Source of the DNA: JBGTGG01 sp964398945
Lineage (GTDB): Bacteria > Bacteroidota > Bacteroidia > Cytophagales > Cyclobacteriaceae
Direction of reading: 5' to 3'
Assembly: GCA_964398945.1 (NCBI GenBank)
Contig: CAYNOT010000005.1
Coordinates: 1-64,000, forward strand
DNA length: 64,000 nt
The translations under genes were made by a program, and so were the position numbers. Under the pieces are notes generated by a model, which worked only from the letters and a program-made list of their open reading frames with translations, was not told where the DNA came from and made no database searches. Below, piece after piece: positions 61,982 through 64,000 of this stretch; positions within the stretch are counted from its first letter, which is position 1; every line of letters starts with the position of its first letter.

Positions 61982-64000
61982 CTAGAAAAGCGCAGCATCC
62001 ATTACTACTTCACGCGTTACATTGTAGAACTCAGTATGGATATTAAATGGCGGATCACCATTTCTTTCCTTTGGTACATACGATCCATCTTCCTGCATAC
62101 AATATGTGTTCACATTGTCCATCAGGTTGAAGCGCAAATTGTTGATCACCTGCTTCTTCAGGATGGCGTCATCCAACAAGAATAAAGATTCAATTCTCCT
62201 GTCAAAACTTCGCACCATGGCATCTGCACTTCCTATGTATACTTTCGGATCGCCATCATTATGAAAATAATAAATACGGGAATGTTCCAGGTACTCGCCA
62301 ACAATCGAAACCACTTCGATATTTTCACTTAAACCTTTCCTTCCGGGACGTAAACAACACATGCCACGGATGATCAACTTTATTCTTACCCCTGCCTGGG
62401 ACGCTGCATATAATTCATCTATAAATTCCCGATCCTGTAGGGAATTCAATTTAATAACAATCCCACCTTGCATCCCATTTCGCGCGTTCTCAGCCTCCTT
62501 TTTTACAAGGTTGCAAAGTTGGATACGCATATCCCGTGGCGAAGTGATCAGGTTCTCGTATGTTGATGGCTGCGAATGCCCGGTGATTACATTAAAGAAT
62601 TCCGAAACATCATTTGCATAATGCTCTTTGGTGGTCAGCAATCCGATATCAACATACAAGCGCGCAGTTGACTCATTGTAATTTCCGCTCGAGAGATGGA
62701 CATACCGGAACACCTTATCTCCTTCTTTGCGTACAATGAGCAAGAGCTTGGTGTGCGTTTTTAAACTTCCTACCCCGTAAATCACAAAGCATCCTGCTTT
62801 CTGCAAGCGCTGGGCTTCGCGTAAATTATTTTCCTCGTCAAACCGTGCCTTCACCTCAAATAAAACAGAAACGTGCTTTCCGTTTTCCGCAGCCCGCAGC
62901 AAAGCAGCCGTCACCCTTGATTCTTTTGCCACCCTGTAAATCGTAATCTTAATGGACAACACCAGTGGATCGATGGCTGATTTTTCAAGCAAATCAATAA
63001 CCGGGTCCATCGAATTGTAGGGATGGTGCAATAGGATGTCGCGGGTTTTCAATACCTCAAACAAATCCAGGTTTTCCCCCTCGGGAAGGTTTACCGGTCG
63101 TGATGGTGGAAGTTGCCTGGCTCGCTTTTCTTTAAATTCCGGATGGTTGCAAATCTGGTTGAGCCCGGAAAAATCGAGCAAGCCATGCTTCGGAATAAAG
63201 AAAATATTAAAATCATCAATATCCCATTGAATCTTTAACACGCGCATCATCCAACTATTCGGCTCTTCTTCAATTTCAAGGCGCACTACCCTGCCTGACC
63301 TGCGTGTTTTCAACTTTCGCTTTAAATCTTCAAGAAAATTGGACTCAATATCTTCACTTTCTTCCAATGTAAAATCCCCGTTTCGATTGATTCGAAAAAG
63401 ACTGATCCCTTCTATCCTTACATTTCGAAACAGATGCTGGATATTGTTTTTGATAATATCTTCAATCGGTATGAATTCAATTTGGTCCTCTTTAATGATT
63501 TCATAAAAGCGGGGCAGGTTTTGTGGTATCTGTACAAATGAAACTTTCCGGGATGTCTGATTTTCTTCTTCGAACTTCGTAACCACCCCCAACAACAATC
63601 TGTTGTTCATCAGTGTGGGAAAAGTGTGGTAGTTGTCGAACACCATTGGTGTCAACATCGGAAAAATTGTCTTTGTAAAAAACTGGTCTACCTGCCGGGT
63701 GTCCTCCGGACTGAGGTCTTTATAGGATTTAAGACAGAAGCCATTTTCATTAAATCGTGGACGTAACTCATTGATAAACAAGTCGTTTTGCGCTTGACAG
63801 AATTGCTTTGTCTCCGTCAGTAAAATCCTGCGGAAAGGTTCTTCGCGCAATCCACTATAATCGTATCGTGCCTTTCCATAGTCGATATAGTTGTGCAAAC
63901 TTCCCAGGCGGATCGTAAAGAATTCATCCAGGTTGTTGGCCGTAATCGAAAGGAATTTTAGCCGGTCAAAGATTCCCCTGTTCTCTTTTTTGGCCTGGTC
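61982..64000 (-). CDS. ppk1: Polyphosphate kinase 1, 5' end beyond the window
   Basis: 672 residues visible, and the frame is open to the last base. The N-terminal domain contains FDRLKFLSITANNLDEFFTIRLGSL (part of the Ppk1 N-domain), so the true start is beyond 64000. Catalytic features: SLKTHTKLLLIV, with the phospho-accepting His of the family, and EYLEHSRIYYFHND, with the second His. The phospholipase-D-like domains are complete to the C-terminus. It makes polyphosphate from ATP. It is convergent with the PorP gene, with 9 bp between the stops. Confidence 0.95.
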   Translation of the reverse strand, partial: DQAKKENRGIFDRLKFLSITANNLDEFFTIRLGSLHNYIDYGKARYDYSGLREEPFRRILLTETKQFCQAQNDLFINELRPRFNENGFCLKSYKDLSPEDTRQVDQFFTKTIFPMLTPMVFDNYHTFPTLMNNRLLLGVVTKFEEENQTSRKVSFVQIPQNLPRFYEIIKEDQIEFIPIEDIIKNNIQHLFRNVRIEGISLFRINRNGDFTLEESEDIESNFLEDLKRKLKTRRSGRVVRLEIEEEPNSWMMRVLKIQWDIDDFNIFFIPKHGLLDFSGLNQICNHPEFKEKRARQLPPSRPVNLPEGENLDLFEVLKTRDILLHHPYNSMDPVIDLLEKSAIDPLVLSIKITIYRVAKESRVTAALLRAAENGKHVSVLFEVKARFDEENNLREAQRLQKAGCFVIYGVGSLKTHTKLLLIVRKEGDKVFRYVHLSSGNYNESTARLYVDIGLLTTKEHYANDVSEFFNVITGHSQPSTYENLITSPRDMRIQLCNLVKKEAENARNGMQGGIVIKLNSLQDREFIDELYAASQAGVRIKLIIRGMCCLRPGRKGLSENIEVVSIVGEYLEHSRIYYFHNDGDPKVYIGSADAMVRSFDRRIESLFLLDDAILKKQVINNLRFNLMDNVNTYCMQEDGSYVPKERNGDPPFNIHTEFYNVTREVVMDAALF

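Overview
The window is bacterial DNA from a Bacteroidota, most likely of the order Cytophagales. Three things point there. There are type IX secretion parts: two PorP/SprF proteins, a T9SS plug protein and three giant surface proteins with gliding-motility-type C-terminal domains. Several promoters match the Bacteroidota consensus TTTG-N19-20-TAnnTTTG. Typical lineage genes are also present (a DUF3276/PUR protein, a split MetH, a stand-alone Cas6 homologue). No rRNA, tRNA or CRISPR array was recognised.

Left end, 1-5600 (minus strand): a type I restriction-modification island. A half-length specificity gene, hsdM, a GxxExxY gene, a RhuM-family gene and a full hsdS follow one another with short gaps or overlaps. 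The first codons of a RAYT/IS200-like (Y1) transposase sit right after hsdS and run off the edge; no hsdR is inside the window. A REP-like palindrome lies in frame inside the half-hsdS gene. The next 670 bp are decayed and hold hairpins and a remnant of an AlbA-type ATP-binding protein.

5700-27519: mostly housekeeping and envelope genes: a CBS protein, cyclophilin, a stand-alone IF-2 N-terminus-like protein, a PepSY-TM protein, HU, a MaoC protein, an XRE regulator, an outer-membrane barrel, an Lgt-like enzyme with a PQQ-type dehydrogenase lipoprotein, and an ABC-F ATPase. An ECF-sigma operon follows, whose second gene joins an inner-membrane helix to an outer-membrane barrel. Then come a T9SS plug protein, an orphan Cas6, YchF, a complete IS630 copy with its transposase split in two frames, DUF3276, DUF58, ferredoxin and a LuxC-like acyl-CoA reductase.

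27516-36700: an 8.2-kb gene for a secreted repeat protein of about 2,700 residues. It contains ten near-identical 88-residue repeats arranged as five alternating pairs, and is preceded by a small secreted-protein gene coupled to it by TGATG.

36800-49800: SMC, a Pif1/RecD-type helicase with a C-terminal HTH, a REP cluster, and a methionine operon (two-part MetH plus MetF) under a SAM-I riboswitch. A Ppx/GppA phosphatase and an outer-membrane barrel follow.

50034-61972: a T9SS module in the order PorP-SPOR fusion, adhesin, adhesin, PorP/SprF. The window ends inside ppk1 on the minus strand.

Functionally, the main themes are DNA defence and mobile elements at the left end, one-carbon/methionine metabolism under SAM control, and large T9SS-exported surface proteins with their dedicated PorP-type partners.
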